DNA from: an uncultured Desulfovibrio sp.
Lineage (GTDB): Bacteria; Desulfobacterota; Desulfovibrionia; Desulfovibrionales; Desulfovibrionaceae
Reading direction: 5' to 3'
NCBI GenBank assembly: GCA_910587035.1
Contig: CAJUMQ010000002.1
Span: forward strand, 62,001 to 126,000
DNA: 64,000 nt
In this document: in pieces, positions 51,373 through 59,909 of the stretch
Layout of the letters: each line of letters starts with the position of its first letter
Position numbering within the stretch: position 1 is the first letter of the stretch
The notes under the pieces: generated by a model
Databases searched by the model: none
What the model was told of the DNA's origin: nothing
The model's input: the letters and a program-made list of their open reading frames with translations, nothing else
Translations under genes and position numbers: made by a program

Positions 51373-51402
51373 AAGACACTTTCCCTTGCGGGCAAGTGTC
51401 TT
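51373..51402 (-). terminator. Intrinsic terminator of the class V aminotransferase gene
   Basis: AAGACACTT and AAGTGTCTT form a 9-bp stem with an inner CCC/GGG extension. On the minus strand it is followed by ATTTTTTAAG. Confidence 0.85.
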
Positions 51403-51456
51403 GCAAATAAAATTTAATACCCTGAAGCAGCCGGAGTGGCTGGAAGAGCCATGAAT

Positions 51457-52647
51457 CTAGCTGCGCACCTGGGCAGAGTCGGGCAGTACTCCAGGCTGCC
51501 CGGCCAGGGCAAGGTTATAGGCAGCCATGGCGGTTTCAAGATAGTCTCTGGCAGCCGAGTAGCCCCCAACAAGCTGCAGGGAGCGGTCAATGGCATAAAG
51601 GGCTGCCAGACAGTCGGACCAGTCCACCCAGCCCATATGGCCTATGCGCACGATTTTGCCTTTAAGCCTGTCCTGGCCACCGGCCATGCAAACGCCGTAC
51701 TTTTCCCTGGCCACTTGCAGGAGTTTGCCGCCATCAATGCCTTCCGGCAGGCTAATGGCTGTAACCCCCCAGGAATAGTCGTTTTTGGCAAGCATTTCCA
51801 GGCCGATGGCTCTGGCGCCTGCGCGCACAAGCATGGTCATGGCCCATTGTTTTGCATAAACATCGCGCAGGCCTTTTTCGAGGAGAATATCGAGGCTTGC
51901 CTGCAGGCCAAAAATCAAATTCACCGGAGTGGTAAAGAGGGTTTGCCCTTTTTTGAGGCTGTCCCTTTCCCGGGGAAGATTAAAATAAAAACAGCCGGGG
52001 CTCATGCTCTCCGCCTTTTGCCAGGCCCTGGGAGAAAGGGCGATGAGAGCCAGGCCTGGCGGCAGCATGAGGCCTTTTTGCGAGCCGGTAAGGAGGCAAT
52101 CTATCTTCCATTCATCCATGGGGCATGGGGAAATACCCACTGCGGAAATGCCATCCACCACAAGCAGGGCATCTGTTTTGGCAACAATGGCGGCAATTTC
52201 ACGCACTGGCTGCAGCACGCCGGTTGAAGTTTCACAAAGCTGCAGCAGAACGGCGCTGATGTCCGGACGGGCAGCCAGCATGTCGGCTATCTTTTGCGGC
52301 TCTACGGCTTGCCCCCATTCCACATCCAGAATGACGACCTTGAGCCCCCTGGATCTGGCAATCTCGCCCCAGCGCTCGCCAAACTTGCCGGCATTGACCA
52401 CAAGAACTGTCTCGCCTGGCCTGAAAAGGGAATAAACAGCAGCTGTCATGGCTCCTGTGCCGGAACATGCGAGGGGAAGTACAGGTGATGACGTGCCAAA
52501 AAGCTCATGCAGCCTGTCCTGCACGGAGAACATGATGTTCTCAAAATCACTTTTACGGTGATGAATCATATCCCTTGCCAGGGCAAGACGCACGCTTTCC
52601 GGCAGGGGGGTGGGGCCAGGGGTCAGGAGGCGCTGTTTGTTGAACAT
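51457..52647 (-). CDS. Class V aminotransferase (serine/alanine-glyoxylate aminotransferase family)
   Basis: This PLP enzyme of about 396 residues has RLLTPGPTPLPESVRLALA at the N-terminus, DGISAVGISPCPMDEWKID in the cofactor region and the PLP lysine in LLTGSQKGLMLPPGLALIAL. It belongs to the family of serine-glyoxylate and alanine-glyoxylate aminotransferases. In some bacteria members of this group act as phosphoserine aminotransferase, so a serine-synthesis role is possible. The shorter start (ATG at 52647) begins the family homology; the upstream 20 codons do not match. It is separated from cheW by about 80 bp and ends at a strong terminator. Confidence 0.9.
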   Translation of the reverse strand: MFNKQRLLTPGPTPLPESVRLALARDMIHHRKSDFENIMFSVQDRLHELFGTSSPVLPLACSGTGAMTAAVYSLFRPGETVLVVNAGKFGERWGEIARSRGLKVVILDVEWGQAVEPQKIADMLAARPDISAVLLQLCETSTGVLQPVREIAAIVAKTDALLVVDGISAVGISPCPMDEWKIDCLLTGSQKGLMLPPGLALIALSPRAWQKAESMSPGCFYFNLPRERDSLKKGQTLFTTPVNLIFGLQASLDILLEKGLRDVYAKQWAMTMLVRAGARAIGLEMLAKNDYSWGVTAISLPEGIDGGKLLQVAREKYGVCMAGGQDRLKGKIVRIGHMGWVDWSDCLAALYAIDRSLQLVGGYSAARDYLETAMAAYNLALAGQPGVLPDSAQVRS

Positions 52648-52729
52648 GGGCGCAAAAATCCGATTTTTTTCGACTGGGCCTGGCTTCCGTAAATCGCTGC
52701 CAGGCAATATTTGAAAAACAAAAACTGCG

Positions 52730-53206
52730 CTAAAGGGCGCTGAGCATATCCATATCTTCGGTGGAGAGGATTTTGTCCAGATCCAGCATTATCAGGAGCC
52801 TGTCCTTGAGTTTGCCGACTCCGCTGATATAGTCGGATTCAACACCGGCAACCACAGGCGGTGGCGGTTCCACCGTGCTTGCAGGAATGCGGAGAACCTC
52901 CGATACGGCATCCACCACAAACCCGACAATTATGTTATTGATTTCAATAACGATGATGCGGGTGTCCTTGTCCTCCGGTTTGGATACGAGTCCAAAACGG
53001 CGGCGCAGGTCAATGATTGGTATAACCTTGCCGCGCAGGTTTATCACTCCCTCAACAAATTCCGGAGCGCGTGGCACCTTGGTTATTTCCATGGTCCGGT
53101 TGATTTCCTGCACTTTCAGGATGTTGACGCCAAATTCCTCTTCGCCAATACTGAAAGTCACAAGTTGCAGAAGTTCGTCATCCTGTCTTTTCTGACTTGG
53201 CTCCAT
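52730..53206 (-). CDS. cheW: Chemotaxis coupling protein CheW
   Basis: CheW links chemoreceptors to the kinase CheA. The 158-residue sequence has LVTFSIGEEEFGVNILKVQEI, GVINLRGKVIPIIDLRRRFG and VGFVVDAVSEVLRIP, all in the expected positions. GGGAGAGG just before the ATG at 53206 supports this start over one nine codons upstream. No other chemotaxis genes are nearby, so it must work with receptors and CheA encoded elsewhere. Its upstream region contains the hairpin array at 53390-53517. Confidence 0.95.
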   Translation of the reverse strand: MEPSQKRQDDELLQLVTFSIGEEEFGVNILKVQEINRTMEITKVPRAPEFVEGVINLRGKVIPIIDLRRRFGLVSKPEDKDTRIIVIEINNIIVGFVVDAVSEVLRIPASTVEPPPPVVAGVESDYISGVGKLKDRLLIMLDLDKILSTEDMDMLSAL

Positions 53207-53549
53207 GGCCTCTCCCTTGCTTTCCCCATTCATGCGCGATGGCGCGCCGGTGGCAAAACACGCATAATGCGAATACGCCGCCTGTCAAAACATTATTCCT
53301 TATCGGCAAAACCGTAAAGAACTCTATGGCATGTTCATTCTGAATTTCCCCCTGCAGCGGAGCGCGGCCCGGCCTGGACTAGTGAGATGTCATGTTTTTA
53401 CTGTCGTAAAAACATGAAGATCGCAAAGCAAAAAACGTGGTTTTTGCTTTGCTCACGCCGCCGCTGGCGGCGCGCAATCCCTAATCGGGATTGCGACTAT
53501 TGTCGCTTGACGCGACACTTGTCACAACGCATTTTAATTTTCAGAAAAC
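53207..53549. other. Non-coding interval between cheW and dsbD holding the hairpin array
   Basis: No gene is seen in these 343 bases. The part nearer cheW (53207-53385) should hold its promoter, which I cannot place. The rest is the chain of five hairpins described separately. Confidence 0.6.
53390..53517. repeat. Chain of five adjacent perfect hairpins
   Basis: Five perfect inverted repeats follow one another with almost no gap. A 12-bp stem with loop TGTC spans 53390-53417. A 12-bp stem (GCAAAGCAAAAA) spans 53423-53452. A 7-bp GC stem with loop GCT spans 53456-53472. A 9-bp stem (CGCAATCCC) spans 53473-53495. A 6-bp stem (TGTCGC) spans 53501-53517. A competing stem, GCGAC/GTCGC (53493-53506), bridges the last two. 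This could be a stable structured RNA, a transcription barrier after dsbD, or a recombination site. No T-run terminator is present. Confidence 0.7.
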
Positions 53550-55415
53550 TCAGGAACTGCCGAGACTGTCCTTGAGGGCCCTTTCAATGGTCTGCGCTCC
53601 ATACAGGTCACGCAGAACCATTGGCGAGGATGAATTTTTGCCGCTTGGAAAAATTGCCGTGAGCGGAATGCTTTTGCTGCCAAGCATTTCCAGGAGTCTC
53701 TGGGCATAGGCATTTGGGCGGGTCAGATCCACCCTGATCAAGTCAAGGCCATATTTTTTGCGCCACGAGCGCAAATTGCGTGGCGAGAGTACTGTGGCCT
53801 CCAGAAATTTGCAGTTGGGGCACCAGTCCGCTGTAAATTCTACCAGCAGATTCTTTTTACCCAGATCAGCCGCGAATTCCTGGGGGGAGAACTGCTGCCA
53901 TTGAGGCAGGGGCGACACAGGATGGAGAATCCAGGCGAATGAGCCACCCAGAAGCAGTAAAAAGACTACTCCCACCAGACGCCGCCGCAGTGTTGGCGCT
54001 GAAAGACCGCAGAACCTGCCCCATAGCCACGCGCAGACAGACACGAACAAAAGCACGCAAAGCACCTGAATGTGCTTGTCCGTTGGCAGAATTGAAAGGA
54101 TGTATAATGCTGTGCCAAGAAGAAGAAAGCCCAGGGCATGTTCAAAGACATACATCCAGTTGCCTGGCCTGGGCAGTATGCGCGCCATTGCGGGCCAGAT
54201 GCTGAAAACCAGATATGGCATTGCCATGCCGGCGCCAACAGCCCAGAAAACCGCCAGGAAAACTGGCATGGGCTGGGTAAAGGCCCAGGCCAGCACCCCG
54301 CCCAGCATGGGACCGCTGCAGGGAGTGGCCAGGAAAGTGGAAACCAGGCCTGTGCAATATGATTTCAGCAGTGGATTGCGTGTGTTTTCGCCAATGCGCA
54401 AGTCAAATGCAGGCAGTGTAAAGACGCCCAGCATGGAAAGGCCCATGAGGAACACCAGCAGAAGCATCACCAGCAGGATCGCCTGGCTCTGATAAAGCTG
54501 CCCCCACATGAGATCCATTGCGCCCAGCACAATGGCCAGAATGGTGAACAGGGTGAGAATGCCGGCCGCAAAACAGAGATTGTGTAACCTGAAACGCCTG
54601 CGCCTTTCCCTGTCCGGCATGTCGCCCAGCAGCAGAAGTCCAGTGACCTTGAGAGTGAGCACGGGCAGCACACAGGGCATGGCATTCAGCAGCAAACCGG
54701 CTATCAGGCCCAGAACAAGGGCGGTGCCAAAATTGTAGGCAACACCTTCCTCCCCCTGATAACGGGGGGCAAGGGAAAGATCAAAATCTTCAGGAGACGA
54801 GAGCTCGTTCCTGTCCGGCCTGTCCCTGGCGTCTTCAGCAGCCTGGCCGGAGCCAACGGAAATAGGCGGGGGCGCTTGGCCTTCTTCAAGGGAGATTTCC
54901 CCTGAGGATTCGCCTTCCCTTTCCAGCAACTCCTCGGCCTGGGCCTGCCATGGCACATCCACAAGCAGGGGCATGCGCTGGGGCACCTGGCCGGATATGC
55001 TTTCCTTCACAGGCATGCAGCGCTTGTTGGAGCAAAGCAGCATATCTATGCTGGCGGCATACATGGAGGCATTGGCATCGCCTGGCAAAATCACCAGCAT
55101 TGTGGTGCGGCCATCGTAGACATTTACTGAGAGAGAGGGATCAAAAATATCCTTTTCCGGTATGCCTGTGGGATAGACCACCGGCATCAGCCCCTCATTT
55201 TCCACAGTAAATTCAAGCGTGGTCGGTTTGCCGCTATTGCGCTCGTCATTGGCGTAGGCGTGATACTCCGGAGGCAGATCACAAACCACGGCGGCCAGGA
55301 TATTCGTGCCATGTCTGGCAAAATCAACCTGCACGGGCACACTGGCTGCCTCCGCCCAGGCGGCGCCCCAAAAAATGGCATAAAATAACAGCAAAAATAT
55401 AACTCGCATACCCAT
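53550..55415 (-). CDS. DsbD-like thiol:disulfide interchange protein
   Basis: This 621-residue membrane protein carries reducing power from the cytoplasm to the periplasm. It has a signal peptide (about 1-24) and an N-terminal periplasmic domain with a cysteine pair (MLLCSNKRCMPV, about 130). The eight-helix membrane domain (about 225-480) has its cysteines in NAMPCVLPVLTLKVTG and ATPCSGPMLGGVL. A C-terminal thioredoxin domain has FTADWCPNCKFLE. This three-module plan is that of DsbD. It can feed the TlpA-like protein at 8620-9075. A long Glu/Pro-rich linker (about 160-220) joins the first two modules. It is followed by the hairpin array. Confidence 0.92.
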   Translation of the reverse strand: MGMRVIFLLLFYAIFWGAAWAEAASVPVQVDFARHGTNILAAVVCDLPPEYHAYANDERNSGKPTTLEFTVENEGLMPVVYPTGIPEKDIFDPSLSVNVYDGRTTMLVILPGDANASMYAASIDMLLCSNKRCMPVKESISGQVPQRMPLLVDVPWQAQAEELLEREGESSGEISLEEGQAPPPISVGSGQAAEDARDRPDRNELSSPEDFDLSLAPRYQGEEGVAYNFGTALVLGLIAGLLLNAMPCVLPVLTLKVTGLLLLGDMPDRERRRRFRLHNLCFAAGILTLFTILAIVLGAMDLMWGQLYQSQAILLVMLLLVFLMGLSMLGVFTLPAFDLRIGENTRNPLLKSYCTGLVSTFLATPCSGPMLGGVLAWAFTQPMPVFLAVFWAVGAGMAMPYLVFSIWPAMARILPRPGNWMYVFEHALGFLLLGTALYILSILPTDKHIQVLCVLLFVSVCAWLWGRFCGLSAPTLRRRLVGVVFLLLLGGSFAWILHPVSPLPQWQQFSPQEFAADLGKKNLLVEFTADWCPNCKFLEATVLSPRNLRSWRKKYGLDLIRVDLTRPNAYAQRLLEMLGSKSIPLTAIFPSGKNSSSPMVLRDLYGAQTIERALKDSLGSS

Positions 55416-55665
55416 GCCGGCAGTATGCCAAATTAATCAAATTGCATCAAACTGGAAAATTGGCGCGAGGCGACAATTGAATATGGCAGATGTGGAGTTG
55501 ATATGCATGGATTAAGAAAACCGGCCTGGGTGCAAGGCCCTTTTTCTTCTTGCCTGAAGACTTTTTCACGCTTAATAATTTGCATGCATTGTGCTGGGAA
55601 TATTCTGCCAAACCGGAAAAATCCAGCTCCCAGCCAGCAATCAACCAAAGACAAAGGGAAATTTA

Positions 55666-56655
55666 ATGACGCTCGCATATTTCACCAGAATGGCTCATAT
55701 CCTTGTTTTTTTACTTGCCGCACTGGGTATGTTCGCCGGTCAGGCACTGGCAGCCGGCGGACCACAGCTGGGCAAACCTGGCCAGGGCTCACCTGTTGAC
55801 AAGTCAGGCGATGCGGTTTTGCAAAAAATGATAGCTGAAATCGCGCCGCAATTTGAACAGCTGGAATTTTCCGCCAATGGCGCAACGATGCGCTACAACC
55901 TTTTTTCGCCGTCAGGGCGCGAACCTGGCAAAAAATATCCCCTGGTGCTTTTCATGGCCGATGCCTCCACACCTGGCGCAGATGTCAAGAAACCTCTTGT
56001 GCAGGGTTATGGCGCCCTGGTCTGGGCAACCCCGGAGGCCCAGGCAAAAAATCCCTGCTATGTTCTCGTGCCCCAATTTTCTGGAGTCGCCGTAAACGAT
56101 GCCTATGAGCACACTCCGGAAGTTGAGACCGTCCTCAAGCTGCTGAAGCATGTGGTTGCGAACCATGCCGTTGACGCCAACCGGCTTTACGCCACAGGGC
56201 AATCCATGGGCGGGATGATTTCCATGTATTACAATATAAAGCATCCAGGCATATTCGCAGCCTCCATTTTTGTGGATTGCCATTGGGACAAAGGCGGCTT
56301 TGACAAACTTGTGGAGCATCCCTTTATAATGATCTATGCAGGCAGAAATGGCAAAGCGTGGCAGTCCGTCCAGGCAATAGAGGATGCCGCCCGCAAAATG
56401 TCCCGGGGCTACACCTGGTCTGAATGGAGCGCCAGGCTCCCCCAGCAGACCCAGGACGACCTGGCGTCCAACCAGCTGGAAAAGGGAAAACCCGTCAATC
56501 TTATGGGTTTTGAAAACGGGACAGTCCTGCCGGAGGATGGCGGGGGGAGCGAGCATATGCATTCATTTGATCATGCCTATAGGCTGACCCCGGCCAGGGA
56601 ATGGCTTTTTGGGCATAGCCTTGAAAAATCAACGCCACACCGCCATGGCAAATAA
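55666..56655 (+). CDS. Secreted alpha/beta hydrolase, PHB depolymerase/esterase-like
   Basis: This exported esterase-like protein of about 329 residues has a signal peptide (LVFLLAALGMFAGQALA). The mature part has RYNLFSPSGREPGKKYPLVLFMADA at the oxyanion-hole region and the nucleophile motif LYATGQSMGGMISMYY (Ser at about 190). These features belong to the LpqC/poly(3-hydroxybutyrate) depolymerase-like family. A C-terminal His occurs in EHMHSFDHAYRL. The substrate could be an ester or a peptide and cannot be told. AAGGGA nine bases before ATGACGCTC sets the start. It ends before a perfect 11-bp hairpin. Confidence 0.85.
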   Translation: MTLAYFTRMAHILVFLLAALGMFAGQALAAGGPQLGKPGQGSPVDKSGDAVLQKMIAEIAPQFEQLEFSANGATMRYNLFSPSGREPGKKYPLVLFMADASTPGADVKKPLVQGYGALVWATPEAQAKNPCYVLVPQFSGVAVNDAYEHTPEVETVLKLLKHVVANHAVDANRLYATGQSMGGMISMYYNIKHPGIFAASIFVDCHWDKGGFDKLVEHPFIMIYAGRNGKAWQSVQAIEDAARKMSRGYTWSEWSARLPQQTQDDLASNQLEKGKPVNLMGFENGTVLPEDGGGSEHMHSFDHAYRLTPAREWLFGHSLEKSTPHRHGK

Positions 56656-56722
56656 TGCCTGAAGTGCTAAAGACCCCAGGTGTCTGGCCTGCGGCATTTC
56701 ATATTCAGGCTTTCACCAAAAT

Positions 56723-56753
56723 GGCATGGCGTCCGCGCGGCAGACGCCATGCC
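56723..56753. terminator. Hairpin between convergent esterase and HU-like genes
   Basis: GGCATGGCGTC and its perfect complement form an 11-bp stem with a 9-base loop between two convergent genes. No T-tract is present on either side. Confidence 0.5.
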
Positions 56754-56771
56754 GGGCACATGCGGATTTAA

Positions 56772-57254
56772 TCAGGAATTGGCCACAGCTTCTTTCAGGG
56801 CCTTGGCCGGTGCGAATTTCACAGCCTTTCTGGCCGGGATATCAATTTCTGCCCCTGTCTGGGGATTTCTCCCCTTTCTGGCTGCCTGGTCAACAACCTT
56901 GAAGGTGCCAAAACCGGTCAGGGTGACAGATTCCCCGGCCACCAGCGCATCTTCAAGACAATCTCCAAATACGCTTACAAACTTTTCCGCCTCGCTGCGG
57001 CTAATGCCGCATTTTTCCTGAATTCTGGCCGCCAGCTCGGCCATGGTCATTTTCTCTGGCCTGGGAGCGGCTTTGAAGCCATTTTCCGCCAAAAAGGCGT
57101 AAAGTTTATCGTGGGTCCAGTATTTAATCACTCCCTCGGCCGCCTTTTGTTTGATAAAAGCCCTGACTGCCTCGGGATTTTCATATTTTCTGCAAACCTG
57201 CTCAACTTCGTGCTTTTCGGAACAGTTGAAAAACATTGCGTCTTTGGATGTCAT
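56772..57254 (-). CDS. HU-family DNA-binding protein with an N-terminal extension
   Basis: The C-terminal 90 residues are a standard HU/IHF domain: MTMAELAARIQEKCGISRSEA, then FGDCLEDALVAGESVTLTGFGTF, then KGRNPQTGAEIDIPARKAVKFAPAKAL, with the DNA-binding arm intact. Before it lie about 65 residues with no counterpart in normal 90-residue HU proteins (EVEQVCRKYENPEAVRAFIK, then YWTHDKLYAFLAENGF), which read as a small helical domain. The extension may add a regulatory or protein-contact function. AAGGA lies nine bases before ATGACATCC, which sets the start. The gene is divergent from the nuclease gene. Confidence 0.9.
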   Translation of the reverse strand: MTSKDAMFFNCSEKHEVEQVCRKYENPEAVRAFIKQKAAEGVIKYWTHDKLYAFLAENGFKAAPRPEKMTMAELAARIQEKCGISRSEAEKFVSVFGDCLEDALVAGESVTLTGFGTFKVVDQAARKGRNPQTGAEIDIPARKAVKFAPAKALKEAVANS

Positions 57255-57342
57255 GATTTTTTCCTTGGATATAAATTTGCAGACACCAAACCTTTTCTTG
57301 CATATATTGAATGCACATACAAGATAATTAGGAGGCATTTCC

Positions 57343-57834
57343 ATGAAAATGCTTTATTCCCTTGTCCTGTTCTTTATGCTTCTCACTGCCTCCGCCATGG
57401 CCGGCAGCGAAATCACAGGCAAGGTGGTGAGAGTGGCCGATGGCGACACCATCACCTTGCTTGCCCAGGGCAACAGGCAGATCAAGGTGCGCCTGTATGG
57501 AATTGATTGCCCCGAGCGCAGCCAGGCTTATGGCCAGCGCGCCAGACAGTTCACAGCCAGCCGCGTTGCCGGTCAGACAGTACGGGTGACGCGAATGGAC
57601 ACAGACCGCTATGGGCGCGTTGTCGGAGTTGTCGACAATCTGGATGGCGGCAGTTTAAATCAGGATCTGCTGGCCAACGGTCTGGCCTGGCATTACACGC
57701 ACTATTGCAAGGCGGCATTCTGCAGGGAATGGAAGCAGGATGAGCTGCGCGCCCGCCAGAAACGCCTGGGCCTGTGGAAGGATGCCCACCCCATGGAGCC
57801 ATGGCAGTACAGGCGCCAAAACCGGCGCAAATAG
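57343..57834 (+). CDS. Exported thermonuclease-like (SNase) nuclease
   Basis: The 163-residue product has a signal peptide (MLYSLVLFFMLLTASAMA). The SNase domain includes GKVVRVADGDTITLLAQGNR, VRLYGIDCPERSQAYGQRAR and VRVTRMDTDRYGRVVGVV, containing the Asp, Arg and Glu positions of the staphylococcal nuclease active site. LANGLAWHYTHYC follows. It should degrade extracellular or periplasmic nucleic acid using calcium. AGGAGG precedes the ATG clearly. It is divergent from the HU-like gene and stands before the regulatory region of the DASS operon. Confidence 0.92.
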   Translation: MKMLYSLVLFFMLLTASAMAGSEITGKVVRVADGDTITLLAQGNRQIKVRLYGIDCPERSQAYGQRARQFTASRVAGQTVRVTRMDTDRYGRVVGVVDNLDGGSLNQDLLANGLAWHYTHYCKAAFCREWKQDELRARQKRLGLWKDAHPMEPWQYRRQNRRK

Positions 57835-57915
57835 TTCCTGCAAATCCAGGCGCCTCAAGCCTCGTGGAAGCTGTTTGCTGACCTGCATATGGGCATGGTT
57901 TCTCTGGCACAAGTT

Positions 57916-57941
57916 TTGTGAAAAATATTACAAATATGTAA
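57916..57941. promoter_or_regulatory. FNR/CRP-geometry box upstream of the DASS-flavoprotein operon
   Basis: Two overlapping dyads are visible. TTGTGA-N6-TTACAA (57916-57933) is one base off a perfect CRP/HcpR-type site. TTACA-N4-TGTAA (57928-57941) is perfect and has FNR/CprK geometry. The position is about 75-100 bp before the carrier's ATG. The CprK-like regulator in this operon is the obvious candidate to bind here. Confidence 0.55.
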
Positions 57942-58013
57942 CAAAAGTTCTTAATTCCCACTTCTCCCTCCTGTAGATTGGCATTTATACCGCTATATCC
58001 AAGGGGGAGAATC

Positions 58014-59528
58014 ATGTCTGACATACAGGACAGACAAACTCTTAAAAGCCAGATATTCAACATCCTGCTGGGGCCCGCCCTGTGTGGCCTGATTTTGCTT
58101 TTGCCAGCTCCGGACGGGCTGCCACCGGCTGGAATGCGGGCCATCGCCGGCACAGTATGGGTGATGACCTGGTGGATGTTCAACACCTTTTCACTGGCTG
58201 GCACAGGCCTTTTGGCCATAGCCATCTACACGCTGCTGGGCGTTGCCGCGCCACTTGAACTCTTCAAGAATTTCGGCAGCTTCACCATCATGATCATTCT
58301 CGGCTCCACCCTGCTCATTGGCGCATGGACAGAGAGCCGTTTTATCCAGCGCTACGCCTATTGGTGCATGAACAGGCCAGTAGTCAAAGACAGCCCCATA
58401 CGCTTTTTGATACTCTTTGGCCTGTCCTGTGGCCTGCTTTCCATGGTTGTCCCCAACATACCCCTGGCTGTACTGTTTACGGCCATAGCAGTGGCCACAG
58501 GCGAGGGGCTGGGCCTGAAGCCGGGCCAGAGCAACCTCATCCGCGTTATGTGCATGGTTGCGGGCATGGCATCCTGTTATGGTGGTGTGGGCACTCCCAT
58601 GGGCGGCGCTCCCAACCTGGTCACCATAGGCTATGTGGACAAGTTTGCACACTATCAGGTCGAATTCTGGCAGTGGTCCATCATCGGCATCCCGGCTGCC
58701 ATTTTATGCCTGTTCGCCCTGTTTTTCATCGCATGGCTGAGCTTTCCATCCAAAGGCAGGGAAAAAACATCACTGCCAGTGCCAAAGGCCTATCTTGAGG
58801 AAAAACTGAGAGATCTTGGCCCCGTGTCCACATATGAGCATATCGCTGTAGTCATGATGCTCATCGCCCTCTTTTTCTGGATAACCGGGCCAATGATCGC
58901 CAATGCCTCCGGCATCAAATTTCTCAAGGGTGTCTTTAGCGTCCAGGGCGTTTCATTCATGGTTGGCGTGGCCCTGTTCGTCATTCCGCGTGGAATTGAC
59001 CGGGACAGCGGCAAGCTGATTTTTGCCATGGACTGGCCAAAGGCAGAGAAAAACATTGCCTGGGGCGTCATGTGTATGCTGGTTGGCGGTCTGGTCATTG
59101 GCGATGCCCTCCAGGCCGGCGGTGTGGACAAGTGGCTGGCCAATCTGCTGGCCACCTGGCTCAATGGCGCATCCGGCGAGTGGGTCTGGTTCGCCCTTGT
59201 GCTGATTTCCGCCCTGCTCTCCCAGGTTCTCAACAATTTCGCCGTCATGGCCGTGTTCACGCCCATTGCCATTCACCTGGGCAACTCCTTTGGTTTCAAC
59301 CCCGTGGCAGCCGCCATCAGCATCGGCATGGTCTCCAACATCGGCGTCATGTTCCCCTTCTCGTCAACTCCCACCGCTGTCAGCATTTCCGGCGCAAAGG
59401 GGTTTGCCACAGTGGGCGACTATGCCCGGCTGGGCTTTTTGATCTGCATAGCTGGCGCGGCCATCGTCTTTCTCTGCGCATGGCTGCTCGCGCCATTCGC
59501 ATTCCCCGATATCCCGGTTGCCGGCTAA
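58014..59528 (+). CDS. DASS-family (SLC13) anion carrier
   Basis: This 504-residue inner-membrane carrier has about 12 helices. GGVGTPMGGAPNLVTIGYVD is the GTPxxxxPN-type signature of divalent anion:sodium symporters, and QVLNNFAVMAVFTPIAI and MFPFSSTPTAVSIS belong to the second half-repeat. Members import dicarboxylates, sulfonates or sulfate. It is the first gene of an operon with a ferredoxin and an AprA-like flavoprotein 29 bp and more downstream, so it probably imports their substrate. GGGGGAG before ATGTCTGAC sets the start. The SLC13-type carrier at 23334 is a more divergent relative with similar neighbours. Confidence 0.9.
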   Translation: MSDIQDRQTLKSQIFNILLGPALCGLILLLPAPDGLPPAGMRAIAGTVWVMTWWMFNTFSLAGTGLLAIAIYTLLGVAAPLELFKNFGSFTIMIILGSTLLIGAWTESRFIQRYAYWCMNRPVVKDSPIRFLILFGLSCGLLSMVVPNIPLAVLFTAIAVATGEGLGLKPGQSNLIRVMCMVAGMASCYGGVGTPMGGAPNLVTIGYVDKFAHYQVEFWQWSIIGIPAAILCLFALFFIAWLSFPSKGREKTSLPVPKAYLEEKLRDLGPVSTYEHIAVVMMLIALFFWITGPMIANASGIKFLKGVFSVQGVSFMVGVALFVIPRGIDRDSGKLIFAMDWPKAEKNIAWGVMCMLVGGLVIGDALQAGGVDKWLANLLATWLNGASGEWVWFALVLISALLSQVLNNFAVMAVFTPIAIHLGNSFGFNPVAAAISIGMVSNIGVMFPFSSTPTAVSISGAKGFATVGDYARLGFLICIAGAAIVFLCAWLLAPFAFPDIPVAG

Positions 59529-59557
59529 ACAATACCATTTAATCTCCAGGAGGAAAC

Positions 59558-59842
59558 ATGCCGCCAGTAATTGACAGGGCCCTGTGCACAGGCTGTGGCA
59601 CATGTGTGGAAATATGTCCGCTTCAGGTTTTTCGCCACTATCCCAAAAAGGACAAGGTTCCGGTGGTGGCTTTTGCGGATGAATGCTGGCATTGCAATTC
59701 CTGCGTGCTCGATTGCAGGCAAAAGGCCATGCGCCTTAGAATTCCCATGCCGTTCATGATGCTGCACATAGATTCTGCGGATCTCCATGAAAACAGGGCG
59801 GCAAATGCCACAGCGACCCCAAAATCAGCCGGGCAAAAATGA
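59558..59842 (+). CDS. Two-cluster 4Fe-4S ferredoxin, AprB-like subunit (module A)
   Basis: This 94-residue ferredoxin has CTGCGTCVEICPLQVFRH (residues 10-27) and CWHCNSCVLDCRQKAMRL (about 46-63). The Pro after the last Cys of the second motif is replaced by Arg. The shared segment FADECWHCNSCVLDC is the same as in the ferredoxin at 62254 and in the C-terminus of the 27778 fusion. It is the electron-transfer partner of the flavoprotein starting at 59910. The short C-terminal tail (HENRAANATAT) has no motif. Confidence 0.9.
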   Translation: MPPVIDRALCTGCGTCVEICPLQVFRHYPKKDKVPVVAFADECWHCNSCVLDCRQKAMRLRIPMPFMMLHIDSADLHENRAANATATPKSAGQK

Positions 59843-59909
59843 GCAGATCATCCACATGTCAGGCCGGTCTTGCCAACAGCAATTTGAAACAGCAGGGAGA
59901 AGATGTATA

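Noticed and set aside
57905..57919. Sigma-54 promoter TGGCACAAGTTTTGT before the DASS carrier
   Set aside because: The -12 element has GT instead of the nearly invariant GC, and no enhancer-binding regulator is encoded nearby, so the match is too weak to call.
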